Source of the DNA: Kiritimatiellia bacterium
GTDB lineage: Bacteria; Verrucomicrobiota; Kiritimatiellia; RFP12; UBA1067
Assembly: GCA_017999015.1 (NCBI GenBank)
Contig: JAGOBZ010000106.1
Location: forward strand, 1-9,204
Direction of reading: 5' to 3'
DNA: 9,204 bases
Both the position numbers and the translations under genes were made by a program. The first letter of the stretch is position 1. Every line of letters begins with the position of its first letter. The notes under the pieces are model-generated. The model had not been told where the DNA came from, searched no databases, and was given only the letters and a program-made list of their open reading frames with translations. This document shows positions 1-5,492 of this stretch, one piece after another.

Positions 1-553
1 CCGCCTGTTTGACCGCCGCGCGCCCCTGCGCGACATCGCTGCGCGCGGTGTCGAGATCCGCCTGCGTGATGGCGCGCGCGTCCGATCGTTCCAGACGCTG
101 CAGATAGCGTTCGGCACGGTCGAGCGCCGCCTCGGCCTGACCGATCTCTGCCTTGCGCACCGCGACCCGCGCCTCGTACTGCTCGGCATCAATGGTGAAA
201 AGCAAGTCACCCGCCTTGACCCGAGCACCCTCTTTAAAATGGACCTGTTCGACATAGCCGCCGATCTGCGCGCGCAGCTCGACATCCTGAATCGGTTCGA
301 CCCGGCCGATGTAAGCATGAGGCGGATTCATTTCTGCCTCCTCTACGGTCTGGACCTCGACCGGCGGCGGCCCTCCAGCCCCGCCCATCATGGCAGCCAA
401 CGACGGCGCTCCGCCGGCCGGCTTTTGCGGCGCCAAGGCGCGCGCCATCCAGCCCAGCCACAACAGACAGACGGCCGTCACCAGCCAGCCCATGACCTTG
501 GCCACGGGATGCTCACGCTTGGCCGCTTTTGCTCTCTCCAACTCTTCGCTCAT
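1..553 (-). CDS. RND efflux periplasmic adaptor (HlyD/AcrA-type membrane fusion protein), N-terminal part, cut by the left edge
   Basis: The frame opens with ATG at 553 and stays open to base 1, giving 184 residues of an unfinished protein. Residues 1-20 are charged and cytoplasmic-looking. Residues 21-40 form one hydrophobic membrane anchor (MGWLVTAVCLLWLGWMARAL). A Gly/Pro/Ala/Met-rich linker follows to about 64. Residues 79-124 carry the typical first half of the biotinyl-lipoyl-like domain, with YIGRVEPIQDVELRAQIGGY, then VHFKEGARVKAGDLLF and IDAEQYEA. From about 125 to the edge an Ala/Arg/Glu-rich helix starts the alpha-hairpin. In this family the adaptor links an inner-membrane RND pump to an outer-membrane channel. 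The start has AAAGGG at 562-567, 8 bases upstream, and lies 27 bases after the repressor stop, so the two are probably co-transcribed. The pump gene is expected beyond the left edge. The anchor looks transmembrane; I see no lipobox cysteine. The substrate cannot be told. Confidence 0.9.
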   Translation of the reverse strand, partial: MSEELERAKAAKREHPVAKVMGWLVTAVCLLWLGWMARALAPQKPAGGAPSLAAMMGGAGGPPPVEVQTVEEAEMNPPHAYIGRVEPIQDVELRAQIGGYVEQVHFKEGARVKAGDLLFTIDAEQYEARVAVRKAEIGQAEAALDRAERYLQRLERSDARAITQADLDTARSDVAQGRAAVKQA

Positions 554-580
554 ACTCGTAACCCTTTCTCTCTCAATCAA

Positions 581-1198
581 TCAATTCTTTACGCTATTCA
601 AAACCGCTTGAAAACCCAGCCGAAGCGCCTTTTCAAGATCGGTCTCCAAACAGTGCGAAATCTCATGTTCCAACAACCCCAGCCACAGCACCATCAGCAC
701 CGACGACACCGTCACAAGGTCCGCATCGGGGCGGATCACGCCCGTGTGCCGCATGCCTTCCAGCGCCGAAAAGACAATGGCATAGGGCATGGTCGACACA
801 TTGCGTATCCGCTGGTGCACCAGCACGAATTTGGAGGAGGACCAGTCAAGCCGCCGCACCATCAGGAAGAAACGCCGGTTGGCCGGCGAGTCAACGATCA
901 GGCGCGCGCGCTGAACGAAATAGGCGGTCAATGCCTCCAGCGAATCCAAGGAGGCCGGATGCGACAGTGTGCGCGTCAACTGGACGGTGTGACGTTCGGT
1001 CATGAACACGACAAGCTCTGCAAGCAGTTCGGGCTTGCTCTTGAAGTGCCAATAGACCGCGCCTTTGGTGAGTCCGATGTGCTGCGCCACGTCGGCGAAT
1101 GTCGTGCGCTCATACCCGTTCTCCACGAACAGTTTGAGCGCGGCCTTCATGATCCGCATCCGCGTCTTTTCTGCTTCGGCCTTGGTTTTCCGCGCCAT
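581..1198 (-). CDS. TetR/AcrR-family transcriptional repressor, probably of the efflux operon
   Basis: The 205-residue protein has the usual size for TetR regulators. Its first 60 residues closely follow E. coli AcrR: MARKTK at the start, then a helix from about 10 to 28 and a helix-turn-helix at about 33-52 ending in LTKGAVYWHFKSK, where the recognition helix and its YWHF signature are intact. The rest (65-205) is helical and variable, as expected for the ligand-binding and dimerisation domain. The start is supported by GGAGG at 1206-1210, 7 bases upstream, and by the match to the AcrR N-terminus. The promoter ahead of it overlaps a palindrome, so self-repression is likely, with release on binding a toxic hydrophobic compound. 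The adaptor gene follows after 27 bases. The family is certain; the inducing ligand is unknown. Confidence 0.93.
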   Translation of the reverse strand: MARKTKAEAEKTRMRIMKAALKLFVENGYERTTFADVAQHIGLTKGAVYWHFKSKPELLAELVVFMTERHTVQLTRTLSHPASLDSLEALTAYFVQRARLIVDSPANRRFFLMVRRLDWSSSKFVLVHQRIRNVSTMPYAIVFSALEGMRHTGVIRPDADLVTVSSVLMVLWLGLLEHEISHCLETDLEKALRLGFQAVLNSVKN

Positions 1199-1205
1199 TC
1201 ACACG

Positions 1206-1210
1206 CCTCC
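1206..1210 (-). promoter_or_regulatory. Ribosome binding site of the TetR repressor gene
   Basis: GGAGG on the minus strand lies 7 bases ahead of ATG 1198, inside the longer purine run GGAGGGAGG (1206-1214). It fixes the start that gives the AcrR-like N-terminus. Confidence 0.75.
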
Positions 1211-1229
1211 CTCCGCACAAATGGCGCAC

Positions 1230-1258
1230 ACTATACATACCTGCGGGTAGGTATGCAA
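1230..1258 (-). promoter_or_regulatory. Sigma70-type promoter of the TetR-adaptor operon
   Basis: On the minus strand TTGCAT (bases 1258-1253) and TATAGT (1235-1230) are separated by exactly 17 bases. They match the -35 consensus at 4 of 6 and the -10 consensus at 5 of 6 positions. Transcription would start near 1223, leaving a leader of about 25 bases with the ribosome binding site. The spacer is occupied by the inverted repeat described separately, so a bound repressor would exclude RNA polymerase. Confidence 0.7.
1236..1255. promoter_or_regulatory. Probable operator for the TetR/AcrR repressor (inverted repeat CATACCT-N6-AGGTATG)
   Basis: The arms CATACCT (1236-1242) and AGGTATG (1249-1255) are perfect inverted repeats around a 6-base centre. 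Inside the centre, C1244 and G1247 also match. The 20-base site fills the spacer between -35 and -10 and touches both hexamers. Site size, dyad symmetry and position fit TetR-family operators, which are commonly 15-24 base palindromes overlapping the promoter they control. That this particular repressor binds here is inferred from its position 38 bases ahead of the repressor start. Confidence 0.65.
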
Positions 1259-1441
1259 GGCAGAAAAACAGACAGCTCAACGAGGGGTTTATCAGGAGGC
1301 GATTCGATGTGTGGCTTGGGCTGGAGGCCTCGTATAATGTATGGAACCGAGCGTGTTGAACAGGACGTCGTTTCCTGAAGTGGCACGAGCATGCTCGGCC
1401 TTAAGGCCTAGGCGTATCCATGCTGGAACGAATGCGCCGGC
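1259..1441. other. Intergenic region between the YdjY-like gene and the TetR promoter
   Basis: No gene is supported here. The part next to the YdjY-like stop holds a cluster of palindromes at 1386-1412 (listed separately). A perfect TATAAT occurs at 1333-1338 on the plus strand, but no -35 hexamer sits 16-18 bases before it and nothing downstream on that strand looks like a gene. CAGGA/TCCTG (1361-1365 and 1373-1377) can form a 5-base-pair hairpin. I see no T run after a hairpin, so I cannot name an intrinsic terminator for the four-gene cluster. Confidence 0.5.
1386..1412. repeat. Cluster of short perfect palindromes
   Basis: CGAGCATGCTCG (1386-1397) and GGCCTTAAGGCC (1397-1408) are both perfect 12-base palindromes sharing one G. 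They are followed by the overlapping 6-base palindromes AGGCCT (1404-1409) and CCTAGG (1407-1412). The first extends to a bulged stem with GGC at 1382-1384 and GCC at 1398-1400. The cluster lies about 30 bases past the stop of the YdjY-like gene, where a transcript end or processing hairpin would be expected, but it has no T run. Confidence 0.55.
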
Positions 1442-2806
1442 TCACTCACCAAACACATAAACCAGGTTGAGGCGGTCGGCGACCGCGCGCACGCCGGGCA
1501 TGAACGTGCTGAGCGGCAAATCGGCCGGCGCGTAGACAAAGAGCAGGCACACCTTACTATCAGCCCCGCCGGTCTGCGTCACCAGCTTGGGAAACTCCGC
1601 CCAATCCGCAAACGGATAGTCGCGCGGCGTCAGCTTAGGATCGAGACCCTCGACCGTCCAATCCTCCTCGATGAAGACCAGCTTCTTGCTCAGCGCGCCA
1701 TCCGCCGCGCGCGTCACATGCAGCTCAAACGGCTGCGGGTGGCGGTCCTTGCGCTCGCGCCACTTTTCCAGCGGCAGGAAGGCCTTGGGATAGAGCCCGT
1801 CATCAGCCTTGCCGTCCAGTTTGATGCCCTTGCCGTCCAGCATATCGAAGACGCGCGCCACATCCGCCGCGCGGCGCAGCGGCATCGCGTCGTCAAACCG
1901 CACGGTCACAAACGGCTCACGGCCGGCTTCGGCCTGCGCGCGCAGCCAGGTCAAGACCTCGGCCACCTCCCCCACTTTGGCCACGCGCCCCTCCGCGTGG
2001 GTGCAGGTGAGCGTCAAACGCTCGCCGTCCAGTGCCGCCGCAGCCGTCAGCGGCAGCACGCGCGGGCGGCCGTCGGCCGGCAGCAGCGGACGCAGCACGA
2101 TTTCGAGAGGCGCCCCGTAGGGCAGGGCCTCCGCCAGTGACAACCGGCCATAGACTTCGCTCTGGCCGACTTGAAAAGGCACGTCGAACACCGTGTCGGG
2201 GGCATTATACAGGGCCATCACCGAAGAGGGCATGTTGGTATCCGCCCGGCACGCCGCGCCCTCCCAGCGCGCGCCCGTAAAGACCAGACCTCCCTCGCCC
2301 ACCAGCGGCGCCGCCGTCTCGTTGTCATCGATCAAAACCCGCAACGGGCGGGCCGGCGCGTCTGGCACATCGAGGCGGCGCACCGTCGCCTCGACGCGCT
2401 CGCCGCAGGGCCAGAAGCGGAACGGGCGGCTGCCGACACACCCGCCGCGCGCGAGGCCTAGGCACTCGACGGCGCGCACGATGTCGCCGGGCAGCGCGAC
2501 CGTCACGGCAACCGCCTCATAGGCGCGGTCGCTCAGCGGCCCCACCAGCATGAATTCGGCCGTGATCCCGACCCGGTGTCCAACCGCTTCGGCCAGCAGG
2601 CGCACCTCGCGCCGTTGCCTGTCGGCGACCACGCCGCGCCAGACGTCGTCGGCCGGCACGGCTTGGGCCTGTGCGGCCTGCCAGGCCGCCACCGCGTTGG
2701 TGTGGACTGTGCGCCACTCGGCCGGGCCCGTGAAGTCCGCCGCTGCCGTGCGCCAAACGGCGCATGCCGCGAGCGCCCCAACCATCCCGATCCTGATTCG
2801 CGCCAT
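1442..2806 (-). CDS. Exported protein with YdjY-like domain and ExbD-like C-terminal region
   Basis: The 454-residue product begins with a signal peptide (1-23, positive MARIRIGMVG, hydrophobic core, likely cut after TAAA before DFTG). Residues about 83-212 resemble the YdjY domain found in many planctomycete and verrucomicrobial proteins: a conserved stretch through VTVALPGDIVRAVECLGLA, a Cys-Gly-Glu motif near 134-136, LVFTGARW near 174-181 and MALYNAPDTV near 197-206. Residues about 275-345 (VAEVLTWLRA to GLYPKAFLP) and 418-454 alternate strand and helix in a way that recalls the periplasmic domain of ExbD/TolR, ending in LNLVYVFGE. The function of YdjY is not known. GGAGG at 2813-2817 supports the start. 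The aminotransferase stop is 29 bases upstream, so the two are probably co-transcribed. The signal peptide is clear, the YdjY match is moderate and the ExbD likeness is a suggestion only. Confidence 0.72.
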   Translation of the reverse strand: MARIRIGMVGALAACAVWRTAAADFTGPAEWRTVHTNAVAAWQAAQAQAVPADDVWRGVVADRQRREVRLLAEAVGHRVGITAEFMLVGPLSDRAYEAVAVTVALPGDIVRAVECLGLARGGCVGSRPFRFWPCGERVEATVRRLDVPDAPARPLRVLIDDNETAAPLVGEGGLVFTGARWEGAACRADTNMPSSVMALYNAPDTVFDVPFQVGQSEVYGRLSLAEALPYGAPLEIVLRPLLPADGRPRVLPLTAAAALDGERLTLTCTHAEGRVAKVGEVAEVLTWLRAQAEAGREPFVTVRFDDAMPLRRAADVARVFDMLDGKGIKLDGKADDGLYPKAFLPLEKWRERKDRHPQPFELHVTRAADGALSKKLVFIEEDWTVEGLDPKLTPRDYPFADWAEFPKLVTQTGGADSKVCLLFVYAPADLPLSTFMPGVRAVADRLNLVYVFGE

Positions 2807-2835
2807 CTCACACCTCCGCTTGAAGGGACCGCCGC

Positions 2836-4035
2836 TCAGTGCCCGCCCGACACGGCGGCGACTGCGGCGTGGAAGCCAGTCGCCGACCGCTCGATCACCG
2901 AGTCCTCCACACTGAAGCTCAGCCGAAAATATCCGCTGAAGCCGAAGCCGCGGCCCGGAACGGCCAGCACATTCTGCGCGAGCAGCGCCTGGACGAAAGC
3001 CTGATCATCCCCGCCCGGCGCTTCAGGAAAGAAGTAGAAGGCCCCCTGCGGCAGCGCGAACCGGATACCGGCCTCACGCAGCACGCGGGCCATGGCCGCG
3101 CGCCGCCGCGCGTACACCGCGACATCGACACCTTGGTCGAGCAGCGCCATCGCCAGACGCTGTCCCAGCACCGGCGCATTCACGAAACCCAGCGTGCGGT
3201 TGGTCAGGGTGACGGCGCTCATGAGCGTCGCCATATCCGGCATGGCGGGGTTCGCGACCAGATACCCCACACGCTCACCGGCCATCGAGAGGTTCTTCGA
3301 GAACGACCCCAGCACCAAGGCGAACGGCGAAAGCGGCAGGATCGGCGGCACAACCGAGCCGTCATACGCCAAAAAGCGGTACGGCTCGTCGCTCAGCAGG
3401 AACAGCGGCCGTTCGCGCGTGGCGTTGACGCGGTTGACCAGCTCGGCCAACGCGGTCAGCGTCTGCTGCGAGTAGACACACCCGGTCGGGTTATTCGGCG
3501 AATTGATCAGCAGTACGCGCGTGCGCTCCGTCACCGCCGCTTCGATCGCCGCGACATCCGGCTGAAAATCGGGCGGCAGCGACGGCACGGCCTTGAGCAC
3601 GCCGCCGAAATGCCCGCAGTAAGAACCGTACTCGACGAAATAGGGCGCGGGGCAGAGCACCTCGTCGCCCGGCTCCAGCACCGCACGGAAAAAGGAGGTC
3701 AACGCGCCGGCCGCGCCGCAGGTCACCACGACCTGCGCGGCCTGCACCGCAGTCTGCTGCTGCACGCTCAGGTGGGCGGCCAGCGCCTCGCGGAACTCCG
3801 GCAGGCCGGCATTGGGGCAATACCCCATGCCGAAAGGCTGCGCCACGCGATCGGCCAGCCCGTGCAGCGCGTCGGCCGCACACGGCGGCGGCGGAATATC
3901 GGGATTGCCGAGGCTGAAATCGTAGACGTTTCCGGCCCCGAACTGCTTTTTCAGTTCAAGGCCTTTTTCGAACATGCGGCGGATCCATGAAGAGCCCGCC
4001 ATCTGTGTTTGGATCGCACCTGCAATAACCTGCAT
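2836..4035 (-). CDS. Class I/II PLP-dependent aminotransferase (aspartate/aromatic aminotransferase superfamily)
   Basis: The 399-residue protein has the length and motif order of fold-type I aminotransferases. SLGNPDIPPP (41-50) is the substrate-side loop, GYCPNAGLPEFREALAAHL (71-89) the N-terminal signature, CGAAGAL (106-112) binds the cofactor phosphate, and SPNNPTG (179-185) contains the cofactor-contacting Asn. SDEPYR (215-220) supplies the Asp and Tyr that hold the pyridine ring. SFSKNLSMAGERVGY (244-258) holds the Schiff-base Lys247 and Arg255, and FRLSFS (370-375) the carboxylate-binding Arg371. It should move an amino group between an amino acid and a 2-oxo acid in the cytoplasm. The donor and acceptor cannot be read from the sequence. 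AAGGAG at 4040-4045 lies 4 bases before ATG 4035, and the TrpR-like gene ends 13 bases upstream, so translation is probably coupled. No key residue is missing. Confidence 0.92.
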   Translation of the reverse strand: MQVIAGAIQTQMAGSSWIRRMFEKGLELKKQFGAGNVYDFSLGNPDIPPPPCAADALHGLADRVAQPFGMGYCPNAGLPEFREALAAHLSVQQQTAVQAAQVVVTCGAAGALTSFFRAVLEPGDEVLCPAPYFVEYGSYCGHFGGVLKAVPSLPPDFQPDVAAIEAAVTERTRVLLINSPNNPTGCVYSQQTLTALAELVNRVNATRERPLFLLSDEPYRFLAYDGSVVPPILPLSPFALVLGSFSKNLSMAGERVGYLVANPAMPDMATLMSAVTLTNRTLGFVNAPVLGQRLAMALLDQGVDVAVYARRRAAMARVLREAGIRFALPQGAFYFFPEAPGGDDQAFVQALLAQNVLAVPGRGFGFSGYFRLSFSVEDSVIERSATGFHAAVAAVSGGH

Positions 4036-4048
4036 GTCACTCCTTCAT

Positions 4049-4354
4049 TTACAGCCTGTCAGCGGATGTTTCAGCACCGAGCAGGCGCGCCGTCACGGCA
4101 CCCCGCTGTTTCAAAATCTTTGAACCACGCGTGATCTTACACAGGCTGATCCGCAGTTCCTCGGCGATCCTGCGCTGCGTGACGCCTTCCGACAACCGCT
4201 CCAGCAAGCGCCAGCGCAATGTGATGTCGCGCACTTCGCCAGGCGTCAACAGCTCTTTCAGGAACATGCGCATTTCTTTGGACGACTCGATCGATGCCAG
4301 AATGCCGGCCACGCGTTCAAAGACGCGCTCATCTACCGTATGTTTCGTTCGCAT
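4049..4354 (-). CDS. TrpR-superfamily (TrpR/YerC-like) DNA-binding protein
   Basis: The chosen start (ATG 4354) gives 101 residues. The core aligns without gaps to E. coli TrpR: FLKELLTPGEVRDITLRWRLLERL matches the segment around TrpR Thr44 and Arg54, and GVTQRRIAEELRISLCKITRGSKILK matches its helix-turn-helix up to TITRGSNSLK. Thr37, Arg47 and the ITRGS motif are kept. TrpR Thr81 and Ser88, which help hold tryptophan, are replaced by Lys and Ile. The fold and DNA binding are therefore likely, while tryptophan as co-repressor is doubtful. Starting at ATG 4363 instead gives 104 residues but leaves no room for a ribosome binding site. The frame is open further upstream to 4591, but that part overlaps the preceding gene and looks non-coding. 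It sits 25 bases after the 284-residue gene and 13 before the aminotransferase, and may regulate this cluster. Confidence 0.85.
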   Translation of the reverse strand: MRTKHTVDERVFERVAGILASIESSKEMRMFLKELLTPGEVRDITLRWRLLERLSEGVTQRRIAEELRISLCKITRGSKILKQRGAVTARLLGAETSADRL

Positions 4355-4363
4355 CGTTGACAT

Positions 4364-4370
4364 CCTTTCT
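4364..4370 (-). promoter_or_regulatory. Ribosome binding site deciding the TrpR-like start
   Basis: AGAAAGG on the minus strand directly abuts ATG 4363 but lies 9 bases before ATG 4354. This favours the second methionine as the start of the TrpR-like protein. Confidence 0.5.
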
Positions 4371-4379
4371 CTTGCACGG

Positions 4380-5234
4380 TCACCAGGAGCGTGAAGCTTT
4401 TTTCTTCGATGCCTCAAGCGCCTCATCCGCCTCGATTTTGCGCAGGCGCTCTTCCAGCAGCGGGAAGGTATTTCTGTTCCTGAACAGTTCGCCACAAATG
4501 CCGATGTCGAGAAAATAAACACCGCCCTGCTTGAGCCGGTTCTGCAGGTCGAGTGGCGATTCCGCATACCGCAACGCCTTCGGCAGGACACCCATTAGTG
4601 TCCGCGCCGTACCATAGGTGCCGTTGACCCGGTTGTGCCGCTGACCGAAAAAGAAAATTTCTCCGCGCGATAAGGCCTGCTCGTAACCGGCGCGGATACG
4701 GTCGAGCCCTTCGATCACTTGTGCTTTGTCGCGCACAGGGTCTTCCGGAGATCCGACCACCCGCGCCGGTGCGGCGGTCGCAGGCTGAACTGCGGCGGGT
4801 TGCGGCGCGGCGGCCGGAACATCCTCGTCTGCGAAGAGATCATCGATGCTTTTAACCGCTTTCGCCTGCGCGCCCTCCGCAGCGGCGGGCTGCGCGGGGG
4901 CAGGCTGCACCGCCTCCGGCGCGACTGTTTCAAAATCACCGTCGGCGTCCACTGCGCGTGCGGCTGTCGGCGCAGATACAGCGTTGCGAGGCCAGGCCAC
5001 CGGCTGCTCGACTTGAACGCGGTTGATGAAGATGCCGTTCCCTCGCCGCGTCACCGTGTAGGGCGGCGCGAGGTAACGGCCTTCAACAAAAACAAACCCG
5101 CTCATGCCGGGCGCACCGTATTCGATCCCCAACTCCGCGAGGGCCACCTCCGTGACCTCAGGCAGTTGCGCGTGCGCCGCGAATACCGCGACGGCTGCAA
5201 TCCCCACTCCCCTAACGATCCATGATGTGTACAT
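4380..5234 (-). CDS. Exported protein of unknown function with Ala/Pro-rich linker
   Basis: I do not recognise a family for this 284-residue protein. Residues 1-22 form a signal peptide (basic start, hydrophobic VGIAAVAVFAA, cleavage likely at AHA before Gln23), so it is probably periplasmic or cell-surface. A small N-terminal domain (about 26-82) contains GFVFVEGRYLAPPYTVTRRG and GIFINRVQVEQPVAWP, a strand-rich module. Residues about 86-165 are low-complexity Ala/Pro/Gln with an acidic island (SIDDLFADEDVP, 129-140), likely an unfolded linker. The C-terminal part (166-284) looks helical, with RDKAQVIEGLDRIRAGYEQALSRG, FFFGQRHNRVNGTYGTA, a hydrophobic VYFLDIGICGELF segment and a charged tail with KKK. 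The start has AGGAAAG at 5243-5249, 8 bases upstream. It is the first gene of the four-gene cluster and follows the structured 5235-5492 gap. It is a real gene by signal peptide, ribosome binding site and tight spacing. Confidence 0.75.
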   Translation of the reverse strand: MYTSWIVRGVGIAAVAVFAAHAQLPEVTEVALAELGIEYGAPGMSGFVFVEGRYLAPPYTVTRRGNGIFINRVQVEQPVAWPRNAVSAPTAARAVDADGDFETVAPEAVQPAPAQPAAAEGAQAKAVKSIDDLFADEDVPAAAPQPAAVQPATAAPARVVGSPEDPVRDKAQVIEGLDRIRAGYEQALSRGEIFFFGQRHNRVNGTYGTARTLMGVLPKALRYAESPLDLQNRLKQGGVYFLDIGICGELFRNRNTFPLLEERLRKIEADEALEASKKKASRSW

Positions 5235-5242
5235 GTCAGTTG

Positions 5243-5249
5243 CTTTCCT
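5243..5249 (-). promoter_or_regulatory. Ribosome binding site of the 284-residue exported protein gene
   Basis: AGGAAAG on the minus strand lies 8 bases before ATG 5234 and only two bases after the T run of the putative terminator. Termination or antitermination there would directly decide whether this gene is read. Confidence 0.55.
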
Positions 5250-5251
5250 AC

Positions 5252-5314
5252 AAAAAAAAGCCCCACTTTGCCGTAATGCAGAATCTCTGAAACCTCACTC
5301 CTGAGGTGGGTGCT
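5252..5314 (-). terminator. Putative intrinsic terminator or attenuator ahead of the 284-residue gene
   Basis: Read on the minus strand, AGCACCCAC (5314-5306) can pair with GTGGGGCT (5266-5259) over 8 base pairs with one bulged A. The 3' arm runs straight into eight T (5259-5252). The loop is long (39 bases), which is unusual for a simple terminator, and I see no shorter strong hairpin next to the T run. It could end pheST transcripts or act as a switchable attenuator. The pairing is read directly; the function is inferred. Confidence 0.35.
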
Positions 5315-5482
5315 CTAGGCGACGCCATCCGGTCCTGCACTGGGCAGGTGTCCTTGCTGCGTCGCATTCGAACTCCCGATACAAATTGAAGGTCAGAGAA
5401 GTGCTGCGTATCCGCGCACAAAGCAGGGCCCACTTCGTTTCACTCGCCGGGCCACTCGGCCATCCCCGGCTTCTCTCAAAGA
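5252..5482 (-). ncRNA. Candidate structured RNA or leader between pheT and the next gene
   Basis: The gap is unusually rich in perfect inverted repeats. Plus-strand coordinates are: TCTCTGA/TCAGAGA (5284-5290 with 5393-5399), enclosing ACCTCA/TGAGGT (5292-5297 with 5302-5307, loop of 4) and GCGACGC/GCGTCGC (5319-5325 with 5359-5365), which is tipped by CCTGC/GCAGG (5334-5338 with 5344-5348). These nest as a three-way junction. Outside lie a hairpin of GTGC+GCG with CGC+GCAC (5401-5419, one bulge, loop TATC) and one of GCCGG+GCC with GGC+CCGGC (5446-5470). A T run closes the element on the minus strand. A 61-codon open frame (5248-5433) crosses it but has no ribosome binding site and looks like chance. 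It does not match 6S, SRP, tmRNA, RNase P or riboswitch consensus sequences I know. Orientation is inferred from the T run and the neighbours. Confidence 0.4.
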
Positions 5483-5492
5483 ACGATTTGCG

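Noticed and set aside
1333..1338. Perfect TATAAT on the plus strand
   Set aside because: There is no -35 hexamer at 16-18 bases, no TG extension, and no plus-strand gene downstream.
239..1378. Long plus-strand open frame of 379 codons
   Set aside because: It is antisense to the adaptor and repressor genes, has Arg/His/Gln-rich low-quality sequence and no ribosome binding site. The minus-strand genes have clear family motifs.
2839..3990. Plus-strand open frame of 383 codons
   Set aside because: It is opposite the aminotransferase gene, whose motifs are complete. The composition is that of an antisense shadow.
4049..4591. Longer 180-residue version of the TrpR-like protein
   Set aside because: The extra N-terminal part overlaps the preceding gene in another frame and is Arg/Cys-rich without TrpR similarity. 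The ribosome binding site at 4364-4370 supports the short form.
5281..5400. 6S RNA or SRP RNA, suggested by a CTCTGA/TCAGAG closing stem and a CAGGACCGGATGG segment
   Set aside because: It is too short and lacks the 6S central bubble sequences. The segment does not keep the SRP GGAA tetraloop and the asymmetric AGCAG side.
5248..5433. Minus-strand open frame of 61 codons in the pheT downstream gap
   Set aside because: It has no ribosome binding site and no recognisable domain, it runs through nested inverted repeats, and its end overlaps the ribosome binding site of the next gene. Chance coding is more likely.
5359..5472. tRNA-like pieces (GAGTTCGAATG and ATGGCCGAGTGG on the minus strand)
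   Set aside because: The T-loop-like piece lacks the G53-C61 pair and a matching stem. The D-arm-like piece is explained by the 5446-5470 hairpin. No acceptor or anticodon stem can be drawn.
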